Positions 25,190 to 31,992 of a DNA stretch of 31,992 nucleotides are shown here, one piece after another (position 1 is the first letter of the stretch; the number at the start of each line of letters is the position of its first letter). Position numbers and translations under genes: made by a program. The notes under the pieces were generated by a model. The model was given only the letters and a program-made list of their open reading frames with translations, had not been told where the DNA came from and did not search any database. Source of the DNA: Alistipes excrementigallinarum. Lineage in GTDB: Bacteria > Bacteroidota > Bacteroidia > Bacteroidales > Rikenellaceae. The stretch covers positions 1 to 31,992 of the forward strand of contig DXIP01000017.1 in assembly GCA_019112825.1 (NCBI GenBank). Direction: 5' to 3'.

Positions 25190-26359
25190 ATGAAACCCCT
25201 TTCCCAGACCTTCGGACCGCTGCTGCGCCCCTGCGCCGCCGTCGTGCTGCTGCTCGCCGCGACGGCCTGCCGCAAGGAGCTGCCGATGATTCACTCCGAG
25301 GTGGACTACGTCGCCCTGCCGACCACCCCCGAGCGCATCGAGGGCTTCTTCCTGCTCAACGAGGGCAACATGGGCAGCAACAAGTGCACCATCGACCACT
25401 TCGACGCCCGCAGCGGCGGCTACCGGCGCAACATCTACCCGGAGCGCAACCCCGGCGTGGTGAAGGAGCTGGGCGACGTGGGCAACGACCTGGCCATCCA
25501 CGACCGGCGGCTCTACGCGGTGGTCAACTGCTCGAATCTGGTCGAGGTGATGGATGTCTACACGGCCGAGCACATCGGCAGCATCTCGATACCCAACTGC
25601 CGCTACATCGTCTTCGAGGGCGACCGCGCCTACGTGAGCTCCTACGCTGGGCCCGTGCAGATTGACCCCGAGGCGCGCCCGGGCAAGGTGGTCGAAATCG
25701 ACACCCGCACGCTCGAAATCACCCGCGAGGTGACGGTCGGCTACCAGCCCGAGGAGATGGTCATCACGGGCGGACGGCTCTACGTGGCCAACTCGGGGGG
25801 ATACCGCTTCCCCAACTACGACCGCACGGTCTCGGTCATCGACCTCGACACGTTCGAGGTGGTCAACACCATCGACGTGGCCATCAACCTCCACCGCATG
25901 GAGCTCGACCGCTACGGCCGCATCTACGTCAGCTCGCGCGGCGACTACTACGGCACGGGCTCCGACATCTACGTCATCGACGCGGCCAGCGAGCGCGTCA
26001 TCGGCAGCCTCGGCATCGCGGCCAGCGAGATGTGCATCGACGACGACCGGCTCTACATCATCAGCACCGAGTGGAGCTACACCTCGCAGAGCAACGAGGT
26101 CTCCTACGCCGTCTACGACACGGCCGAGCAGCGCATCGTCTCGCGCAACTTCATCACCGACGGCACCGACCGCGAGATTGTGCTGCCCTACGGCGTGGCG
26201 GTCAACCCCGAGACCAAGGAGCTCTACGTCTGCGACGCCACCAACTACGTGACGCCGGGCTACCTCTACTGCTTCTCGCCCGAGGGGGAGTTCCGCTGGC
26301 GGGTCCGCACGGGGGACATCCCGGCCCACATCGCCTTCTCGCCCGAGCCCTTCTACTGA
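25190..26359 (+). CDS. btuG: BtuG-like beta-propeller corrinoid-binding lipoprotein
   Basis: The 389-residue protein has a lipoprotein signal (LLAATAC) and then a YncE/DUF5074-type beta-propeller: GFFLLNEGNMGSN at the start, then repeated blades such as RRLYAVVNCSNLVEVMDVYT, GRLYVANSGGYRFPNYDRTV, GRIYVSSRGDYYGTGSDIYV and KELYVCDATNYVTPGYLY. In Bacteroides, BtuG is a surface lipoprotein that binds cobalamin with very high affinity and hands it to BtuB. Location directly after a riboswitch-controlled btuB supports that role here. The symbol rests on family and context, not on a residue-level comparison. Confidence 0.85.
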   Translation: MKPLSQTFGPLLRPCAAVVLLLAATACRKELPMIHSEVDYVALPTTPERIEGFFLLNEGNMGSNKCTIDHFDARSGGYRRNIYPERNPGVVKELGDVGNDLAIHDRRLYAVVNCSNLVEVMDVYTAEHIGSISIPNCRYIVFEGDRAYVSSYAGPVQIDPEARPGKVVEIDTRTLEITREVTVGYQPEEMVITGGRLYVANSGGYRFPNYDRTVSVIDLDTFEVVNTIDVAINLHRMELDRYGRIYVSSRGDYYGTGSDIYVIDAASERVIGSLGIAASEMCIDDDRLYIISTEWSYTSQSNEVSYAVYDTAEQRIVSRNFITDGTDREIVLPYGVAVNPETKELYVCDATNYVTPGYLYCFSPEGEFRWRVRTGDIPAHIAFSPEPFY

Positions 26360-26413
26360 TGCAGCCCGGCGCAGCCATCCGACAATAGAACGACAAATAT
26401 CCCATAAAAAAAC

Positions 26414-27442
26414 ATGAAACAGATTCTTCCGAACAACCGGTTCTGCCGCACTTCGGCCGCCCTTGTGCTGGCCCTTGCGACACTCTCCTGCTCGACGGAC
26501 GGGGGTGACGACGCCCCCTCGACGGGCAAGGCCACACCCTACGTCACGCGCGTCGTGGAGTTCCGCCCCGCCCCGGGGCAGTTCGTCAACCAGCTGCCCG
26601 AATACAGCGAGGGCGACACGCCCGAGGACATGAACCGCAAGGCGCTCGAAGCCATCGGCAACAACCGCCGGGGCATGGTCTCGCTGGGCGGTTTCGGCGG
26701 CTACATCGTCGTCGGCTTCGACCACACGATTGAGAACCGCGCCGGGCTGTGCGACTTCCGCGTGCTGGGCAACGCCTTCTACGCCAGCGGCCAGAGCGCA
26801 TACGGCAGCAGCGAGCCGGGCGTCATCCAGGTGGCCTGGGACGCCAACTCGAACGGCCGTCCCGACGAGGACGAATGGTACGAGATTGCCGGCAGCTCCT
26901 ACCCCACGGCCTCCGAGTCGTGGCTCGACAAGGCGGCCGAGGCGGGCAACGACACCCGCACGCAGCTCGGCTACCGCATCACCTACCACCGCCCGGCACA
27001 GGAGCCCGGCGCCCCCACCGAGGAGTACATCCGCTGGGAGGACAACCTGCAGCAGACGGGCTACATCGCCATGAACTCGGCGCACCTGCAGTCCTACTAC
27101 CCGCAGTGGCTCACCGACGACGAGCTCACCTTCGAGGGGACGCGCCTGCCGCAGAACGGCATCGACCTGAGCGGCGCGGGGACCAACTACGCCCTCTACC
27201 GCTTCGCCTTCGGATATGCCGACAACGACACCAACGAGAGCGCCGCCTCGGCCATCGACATCGACTGGGCGGTCGACGCCTCGGGCTCTCCGGTCCATCT
27301 GCCCGGCGTGGACTTCATCCGCATCCACACGGGAGTCAACCAGGTCAACGGCTGGCTGGGCGAGTGCTCGACCGAGGTGATGGGCGTCACCGACCTCCAC
27401 CTCACGGGCGAGGAGCTCCCGAGCGAGGGCATCGGACGATAG
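26414..27442 (+). CDS. Cobalamin-locus surface lipoprotein with calcium-site-like motif
   Basis: The 342-residue lipoprotein (signal ending at TLSC, then STDGGDD) belongs to a Bacteroidota 'cell surface protein' family. Recognisable segments are SLGGFGGYIVVGFDHTIENR, VLGNAFYASG, a DxNxNGxPDExEWYE-type motif (WDANSNGRPDEDEWYEIAGS) that resembles a calcium-binding loop, FEGTRLPQNGIDLSG, and IDWAVDASGSPVHLPGVDFIRIHTGVNQVNGWLGE. Proteins of this type often accompany btuB-like receptors. It may be an accessory corrinoid-binding or receptor-lid protein; whether it corresponds to the BtuH class cannot be decided here. It follows btuG by 54 nt. Confidence 0.78.
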   Translation: MKQILPNNRFCRTSAALVLALATLSCSTDGGDDAPSTGKATPYVTRVVEFRPAPGQFVNQLPEYSEGDTPEDMNRKALEAIGNNRRGMVSLGGFGGYIVVGFDHTIENRAGLCDFRVLGNAFYASGQSAYGSSEPGVIQVAWDANSNGRPDEDEWYEIAGSSYPTASESWLDKAAEAGNDTRTQLGYRITYHRPAQEPGAPTEEYIRWEDNLQQTGYIAMNSAHLQSYYPQWLTDDELTFEGTRLPQNGIDLSGAGTNYALYRFAFGYADNDTNESAASAIDIDWAVDASGSPVHLPGVDFIRIHTGVNQVNGWLGECSTEVMGVTDLHLTGEELPSEGIGR

Positions 27443-27498
27443 GAGGACCCAACAAGCGATTCATATTAAACATTTTATTTTATCACAAACCACTTGTC

Positions 27499-28935
27499 AT
27501 GAAGAACAGATTACTCTGGAGCACGCTGCTGCTTGCGGCGGCACTCACCACCGCCTCGTGCAGCAGCGACGATACGCCGGCTGCCGAGCCGACCTTCGAA
27601 TTCACGACGGGCGTCGAGACGGGCATGCCCGTGATGGTCGTCCCGGGCACGCCGACGACGCTCACCTACAAGGCCGAGCACCTTGCCGGACTCACGGCCG
27701 AGGCCCTTCCCCAGGGTTGGGACATCGCCATCGACCCCGCCGCGGGCAGCATCACGCTCGAGGCTGCGGACGACGCCGTCTCGAAGGCCGTGCTGCGCCT
27801 CTCGGCCACGGGTTCCGCCGCGCAGCAGCCGCTCTGCGAGGTTGAGCTCCGCTGCCTCAACACCTTCGACGACCCGGCCGGCACGTTCATCCTCAACGAG
27901 GGCAACATGACCACCGAGAACGGCTCGCTGACCTACATCTCGCCCGAGGGCTACGTGCTCGACGACGCCTACCGCACGGTCAACGGCTCGGAGCTGGGCA
28001 ACGTGGCGCAGGACATGGCCTTCTGCGACGGCAAAATCTACGTCATCTCGCAGAACGGCAACAAGAACGCCAACGGCACCGAGTTCGAGAACGACGGCAT
28101 GCTTGTGGTCATGGATGCCCGCACGCTGCGCCGGACGGCCTCCTTCTCCAACGAAGAGCTGGCCGGACTCGACTGGCCGACGCACATCGCCGTACTCGAC
28201 GAGCGCCACATCTACATCCGCGACAACGCCGGCATCCACCGCTTCGACGCCACGACGAAGACGCTGACCTCAATCGAAGGGACGGAGGAGGCCCCGAAGA
28301 GCCGCTTCCTCACGATGAACGGCAAGGTCTACACCTACCGGTCGGGCTCCTTCAGCAAGATTTACGAGATTTCGCCCGAAAGCGACGCCGTCAACAGCAT
28401 CCGGCTCCCGCTCACCGGCATTGAATGCGACATCAACGAGGTGCTGGGCATCCAGGCCGCGGACGACGGCCGGATGTGGATTATGACGTTCGGATTCGGC
28501 AAGACGGCCATGAACAAGTTCGACCTTTCGACCCAGGACATCGTACAGCGTCAAATCAACATCAAACCCACGGCAGGAGCCTCGGGCGTGGCATTCGCCG
28601 CACACGACAACCTCGTCTACTACGCCGACGGAACGACCATCTACCGGCTCCCCTTCGACGAGAGCGCCAAACTCGACGCCGCTTCGGGACTCGACGCCGT
28701 CGAGCTGCTGACCGACGTGTCGGGGCTGGACCCCAATGCCGGACAACTCTACAACGGGCTGGGCGTACACCCCGCAACGGGCCACCTGCTCATCAACTCC
28801 ATCAAGTCCTTCGCCCTGTTCACCCAGAACCAGATTTGGGCGTTCGACCCCGCCGGCGACTTCCTGTCACCGCTGGCCAAATATGAGAACTACACTAACT
28901 TCCCGGCCGGGTTCTTTTTCCCCGAAAACCGATAG
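27499..28935 (+). CDS. DUF5074-type beta-propeller lipoprotein, second paralogue
   Basis: Starting at ATG 27499 (MKNRLLWSTLLLAAALTTASC) the product is 478 residues; the longer open frame from 26749 is only a shadow of the previous gene. After the lipid cysteine comes SSDD, then a domain of about 100 residues that resembles a BACON or Ig-like sandwich. From about residue 130 a propeller begins with GTFILNEGNMTTENGSLTYIS, which matches the start of the BtuG-like protein (LLNEGNMGSN). Blades follow (DGKIYVISQNGNKN, ERHIYIRDNAGIHRF, HDNLVYYADGTTIYRL). It may bind another corrinoid or a B12-related ligand. It lies 56 nt after the previous gene and 6 nt before the next. Confidence 0.8.
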   Translation: MKNRLLWSTLLLAAALTTASCSSDDTPAAEPTFEFTTGVETGMPVMVVPGTPTTLTYKAEHLAGLTAEALPQGWDIAIDPAAGSITLEAADDAVSKAVLRLSATGSAAQQPLCEVELRCLNTFDDPAGTFILNEGNMTTENGSLTYISPEGYVLDDAYRTVNGSELGNVAQDMAFCDGKIYVISQNGNKNANGTEFENDGMLVVMDARTLRRTASFSNEELAGLDWPTHIAVLDERHIYIRDNAGIHRFDATTKTLTSIEGTEEAPKSRFLTMNGKVYTYRSGSFSKIYEISPESDAVNSIRLPLTGIECDINEVLGIQAADDGRMWIMTFGFGKTAMNKFDLSTQDIVQRQINIKPTAGASGVAFAAHDNLVYYADGTTIYRLPFDESAKLDAASGLDAVELLTDVSGLDPNAGQLYNGLGVHPATGHLLINSIKSFALFTQNQIWAFDPAGDFLSPLAKYENYTNFPAGFFFPENR

Positions 28936-28941
28936 ACGACC

Positions 28942-30204
28942 ATGAAAAACATATCTTCGACCATGAAACGAATCTGGTTATGGGGTGCGGTGCTCGGCGC
29001 ATCGGCCCTGCTCAACGGCTGCACGTCCGACACGGACAACGACGGCGGCACTCCCCCTCCCGCCCACCAGGAGGGGTATGCCGACCCCGACGGTGTCATC
29101 CTGCTCAATCAGGGGGCCCGCATGTCGGAGAACGGTTCGATTTCCTACCTTGCGCCCGACGGCACCATCGAAAAGGATGTCTACCGGACGGTCAACGGTT
29201 CGGCCTTCGGCAACGAGGCCATGGACCTCGACATGTGCAACGGGAAAATCTACATCATGAGCAACAACCTTTACCGGCCGAACAACGAAGCCGGCGACGG
29301 ATGTCTGGTCGTGGCCGACGCCGAGACGTTCCGCCGCGAAAAGGTCTTCACGGCCGACGACCTCACCTTCCCCCGGCCCGAAGGTTCGCTCGAGGAGCAG
29401 AAGATGCTCCCGCTGTCGACCCCGCTGGAGAACATCGCCGTCCTGGACGAGCACAACATCTTCTTCTCGGACAGCCAGGGTCTGTTCCGGCTCGACGGCA
29501 CAACCGGCGAGCTGAACATCGTCAAGGGCTCCTATGCCTTCGGCAACCAGGGTGCCACCATCGAGACGGTGGTCTCGACGCGCGGCATGACCGTCATCGG
29601 CGACCACCTCTACTGCGCCGGAGGGGGCTTCTGGTCCGAGACCAAGCTCTTCGAGTTCACCCGGGGCAGCGACGAGGTGACGCGTGAGCTGCCGCTCAAG
29701 GGCGAGTTCATCAGCGGCATCTGCCGCACGGGCGACCACGAGCTGCTCGTGGCCACCTGCGGACGCTCGGGCAGCACGAAGAGCTACCTCACCTACGTCG
29801 ACACCGACTTGTGGAGCATCACCCTCGAGCGGCCGCTCAACGCCGACATCTCGGCCGAGTTCATGAACTCGTCGGGCGTGACGCTCGCGGGCGACTACCT
29901 CTACTTCGCCGCCGGCTCGCTCACCGTGAGCCGCCTCTCGCTCAAGACGTGGGAGGTCGAGGAGTACATCCACGTCACGGACGACGCCCCCGAGGCGCGC
30001 TACCTGACCTGCAACGTGGTGGCCGACCCCGAGCGGCAGCTGCTCTACGTCTCGGTTTCGAACGAGCTGGGCGAGGCGATTGTCTCCGACGGCAACATCC
30101 TGGTCTACGACTGCAGCGGCGAGGAGCCCGTGCTGAAGAACAATCTGGTCAACCGGGGCAGCTACCCGGTGAACATCTACCCCGTTTCGCGCTTCTACCG
30201 TTGA
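28942..30204 (+). CDS. DUF5074-type beta-propeller lipoprotein, third paralogue
   Basis: The 420-residue lipoprotein could start at 28942 or at the internal Met at 28963 (MKRIWLWGAVLGASALLNGC), which gives a more standard signal. The acidic segment TSDTDNDGG after the cysteine suggests surface export. The propeller opens with GVILLNQGARMSENGSISYLAPDG and DVYRTVNGSAFGNEAMDLDMCNGKIYIMSN, closely parallel to the second paralogue (AYRTVNGSELGNVAQDMAFCDGKIYVIS). It is less like the btuG-like gene, so the second and third copies look like a more recent duplication. It is the last gene of the cobalamin operon. Confidence 0.8.
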   Translation: MKNISSTMKRIWLWGAVLGASALLNGCTSDTDNDGGTPPPAHQEGYADPDGVILLNQGARMSENGSISYLAPDGTIEKDVYRTVNGSAFGNEAMDLDMCNGKIYIMSNNLYRPNNEAGDGCLVVADAETFRREKVFTADDLTFPRPEGSLEEQKMLPLSTPLENIAVLDEHNIFFSDSQGLFRLDGTTGELNIVKGSYAFGNQGATIETVVSTRGMTVIGDHLYCAGGGFWSETKLFEFTRGSDEVTRELPLKGEFISGICRTGDHELLVATCGRSGSTKSYLTYVDTDLWSITLERPLNADISAEFMNSSGVTLAGDYLYFAAGSLTVSRLSLKTWEVEEYIHVTDDAPEARYLTCNVVADPERQLLYVSVSNELGEAIVSDGNILVYDCSGEEPVLKNNLVNRGSYPVNIYPVSRFYR

Positions 30205-30228
30205 GCCGGGCGGCACGATGCAGCACCG

Positions 30229-30264
30229 AACGCCCCGCTTCCCTGTCAGGGAGGCGGGGCGTTT
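30229..30264 (+). terminator. Shared terminator between the cobalamin operon and the two-component genes
   Basis: AACGCCCCGC (30229-30238) pairs with GCGGGGCGTT (30254-30263), with a second stem TCCCT/AGGGA inside. It lies 24 nt after the operon stop and 42 nt beyond the 3' end of the convergent response regulator. Confidence 0.85.
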
Positions 30265-30305
30265 GTCATGCGGCACGGCGCACGTCCGGGTGCATCCGGC
30301 CCGTT

Positions 30306-31001
30306 TCAGAAGAGGAGCTTGTAGCCCACGCCGCGGGCGTTGACCAGCCGGATGTCGGGGTCGGAGGCCAGACGGTGGCGCAGGCGCGTGACGAAGACGT
30401 GGAGGCTGCGGGCGTTGAAGAAGGAGTCGTCGCCCCAGATGCGCTGCAGAATCAGCTGCGTGGGGACTACCTCGCCGCGCCGCTCGCAGAGCATCGCCAG
30501 CAGCGCCGTCTCGCGGGCCGAGAGTTCGAAGACCCGCTCGCCCAGCGTCAGCCGCTGCTGCCCCGCATCGAAGAGGAAGCGCCCCACGGCAAGCGGCGCC
30601 GGACGGGCCGCCGGCTCCGCGGCCGCTTGCCGTCCCGCAAGGGCGCGCAGCCGCACGATGAGCTCGCTCATGGCGAAGGGCTTGCGCAGGTAGTCGTTGC
30701 CGCCCGCCTCGAAGCCCCGCACCACATCCTCGGCGGCCGAGCGGGCCGACAGGAAGAGAATCGGCACCGAAGGGTCCCTGCGGCGGAGCTCAGCGACGAG
30801 CGACAGGCCGTCCATGCCCGGCATCATGATGTCGGTCACCACCACCTGGGGCCGCTCGCGGTCGAAGGCGCGGAGCCCCTCGACGCCGTTGTAGGCCACC
30901 GTGACGGTGAAATCCTTCTCAGAGAGCGTGTCGGCGATGATGTCGGCGAGCGTCTGCTCGTCCTCGACGAGCAGCACGCGAATCTTAGGAGCGGGAGTCA
31001 T
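30306..31001 (-). CDS. OmpR-family response regulator
   Basis: The 231-residue protein has a receiver domain with E13/D14, the phospho-acceptor D57 (VVVTDIMMPGMDG), S85 and K107 (YLRKPF), and a C-terminal winged-helix DNA-binding domain (LSARETALLAMLCERRGEVV, SLHVFVTRLRHRLASDP, VNARGVGYKLLF). Its start overlaps the end of the sensor kinase by 17 bp, so the two are translated together. The target genes are unknown; the neighbouring B12 operon is convergent and riboswitch-controlled, so no link should be assumed. Confidence 0.95.
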   Translation of the reverse strand: MTPAPKIRVLLVEDEQTLADIIADTLSEKDFTVTVAYNGVEGLRAFDRERPQVVVTDIMMPGMDGLSLVAELRRRDPSVPILFLSARSAAEDVVRGFEAGGNDYLRKPFAMSELIVRLRALAGRQAAAEPAARPAPLAVGRFLFDAGQQRLTLGERVFELSARETALLAMLCERRGEVVPTQLILQRIWGDDSFFNARSLHVFVTRLRHRLASDPDIRLVNARGVGYKLLF

Positions 31002-31992
31002 GGCTCGGAATAGTGATGGTGAAACGGGTGCCGCGCCCCGGTGCGGAGTCGACGCGGATGGTGCCGCCGTGGCGCTGGGCCACCAGGCGGGCGTAGTAGA
31101 GCCCCAGGCCGAAGCCGCGGACCTCCTGCCGGTCGCCCGTCGGCACGCGGTAGAACTTCTCGAAGATGTGTTCGCGCGCGCGGCGGTCGATGCCGATGCC
31201 GTCGTCCTCGACCGTCAGCCGCAGCCGCTCCCCGGCCAGACGCGCCCCGATGCAAATGTGCACCCGCTCGCCCGAATACTTGAGGGCATTGTCGACCAGA
31301 TTGCCCGCCAGATGGCGCATATGGAAGCGGTCGAGCGGAAAGAGCAGCGGGTCGGGCTCGATGCGGAGCTCGAAGCGGGCCTCCTTGCGGCTCTTGAGCC
31401 GGTACTCGTCGACCACCTCGCGCAGCAGCGCCCCGACGTCGGTCTGCTCGCGCACGAGGGCGAACTCGCCGCGCTCCTCGACGCTCATCGTCAGGATGCG
31501 CTGCACCATGTCGCTCAGCGCGGCCAGCTGCCGGCGGATGACCGTCAGATAGCGCCTCCGCCGCCGGGGGTCGTCCGCCGCGCCGAAGTCGAGCAGGGCG
31601 TCGTTCGCGGCGTTGGCCACGGCGATGGGGGTCTTCAGCTCGTGGGTGATGTTGTGGGTCAGGTCGCGGCGCATCTCCTCGAGCGTCTTCTGGCGGAAGA
31701 GCGTCCGCAGCAGGTAGAGCAGCGCCCCGGCAACGGCCCCGAGCATCAGGAGCGACGAGATGACCACGCCCGCCATCTCGCCCAGAAGCTGCCGGTAGGG
31801 ATTCTCGATGCGCAGCCGGAAATAGAGCTCGTCGTCGGTCGTGAGCGAGGTCGTGAAGGTGAGCGGATCCGCAATCCGCAGCGAATCATTAAGAGCTGTA
31901 ACCACCACCTCCGAATCCGGGAGCGGCTTTGCTGTAAAGGGCTTCACCGACGACGTGCTGTCGGAAGGACCGCGTACGACATCCACCTTGTG
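30985..31992 (-). CDS. Sensor histidine kinase, 5' end outside window
   Basis: The frame is open to the window edge, so the N-terminal sensor is cut off; the GTG at 31986 is not evidence of a start. The visible part has a probable periplasmic segment, a membrane helix (MAGVVISSLLMLGAVAGALLYLL), the H-box LTHNITHELKTPIAVANA with the phospho-acceptor His, the N-box NLVDNALKYS, G1 EDDGIGI, the F-box FEKFYRV and G2 GFGLGLYYARLVA. This is a complete HisKA-HATPase core like that of Bacteroidota RprX-type kinases. It pairs with the overlapping response regulator downstream. Confidence 0.93.
   Translation of the reverse strand, partial: HKVDVVRGPSDSTSSVKPFTAKPLPDSEVVVTALNDSLRIADPLTFTTSLTTDDELYFRLRIENPYRQLLGEMAGVVISSLLMLGAVAGALLYLLRTLFRQKTLEEMRRDLTHNITHELKTPIAVANAANDALLDFGAADDPRRRRRYLTVIRRQLAALSDMVQRILTMSVEERGEFALVREQTDVGALLREVVDEYRLKSRKEARFELRIEPDPLLFPLDRFHMRHLAGNLVDNALKYSGERVHICIGARLAGERLRLTVEDDGIGIDRRAREHIFEKFYRVPTGDRQEVRGFGLGLYYARLVAQRHGGTIRVDSAPGRGTRFTITIPSHDSRS

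Noticed and set aside
23200..25275. Long minus-strand open frame (691 codons) opposite btuB
   Set aside because: It is a Val/Glu/Arg-rich antisense shadow of the TonB receptor, with no promoter and no recognisable motif.

Overview
The window is a GC-rich chromosomal segment that looks like Bacteroidota, most probably Alistipes or a close Rikenellaceae relative (inferred from gene families and promoters, not from a search). The evidence is the repeated TAnnTTTG -7 promoter box, often with TTG or TTTG 19-21 bp upstream; many lipoproteins with acidic or serine-rich residues after the lipid cysteine; BACON, DUF5074 and TPR-HTH proteins; and a cobalamin-riboswitch btuB/btuG-type locus. No rRNA or tRNA gene was seen.

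Layout. Positions 1-485 are the end of a tyrosine recombinase. Positions 700-4452 carry a co-directional set: a shortened Tat-type aldo/keto reductase, an iron-type alcohol dehydrogenase, a flavodoxin-like lipoprotein and an exported amidohydrolase. A convergent AraC regulator (4415-5314) follows, then a divergent flavin-reductase/ABM fusion (5486-6493). Together they look like a regulated redox or electrophile-handling module. Positions 6637-8706 hold a BACON/Fn3-like surface lipoprotein. Positions 8867-11915 hold two tandem TPR-membrane-HTH regulators; the first has a disturbed N-terminal frame and its C-terminus runs without a stop into the second. GH5 glycosidase, cyclophilin-like lipoprotein, DUF362 lipoprotein and a TonB-dependent receptor follow on the minus strand (12234-17587). 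A repeat-rich intergenic stretch precedes ftsH (18119-19995), which has an apparent one-base frameshift after its first membrane helix. A CBM20/GH77 amylomaltase (malQ) lies on the minus strand at 20122-22743.

The clearest functional unit is 22933-30264: promoter, cobalamin riboswitch, BtuB-like TonB receptor, BtuG-like beta-propeller lipoprotein, a surface lipoprotein, two further DUF5074-type propeller lipoproteins, and a terminator. It reads as an expanded vitamin B12 capture operon with three propeller paralogues. A convergent two-component system (sensor kinase truncated by the window edge, and an OmpR-type regulator) closes the window.

Points that need attention are three apparent single-base losses in short homopolymers (two in the TPR gene, one in ftsH), an in-frame internal deletion in the aldo/keto reductase, the in-frame fusion of the TPR regulators, several perfect inverted repeats placed exactly at predicted transcription starts, and a degenerate 20-bp repeat array upstream of ftsH. 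I did not find a clearly new defence or mobile system.
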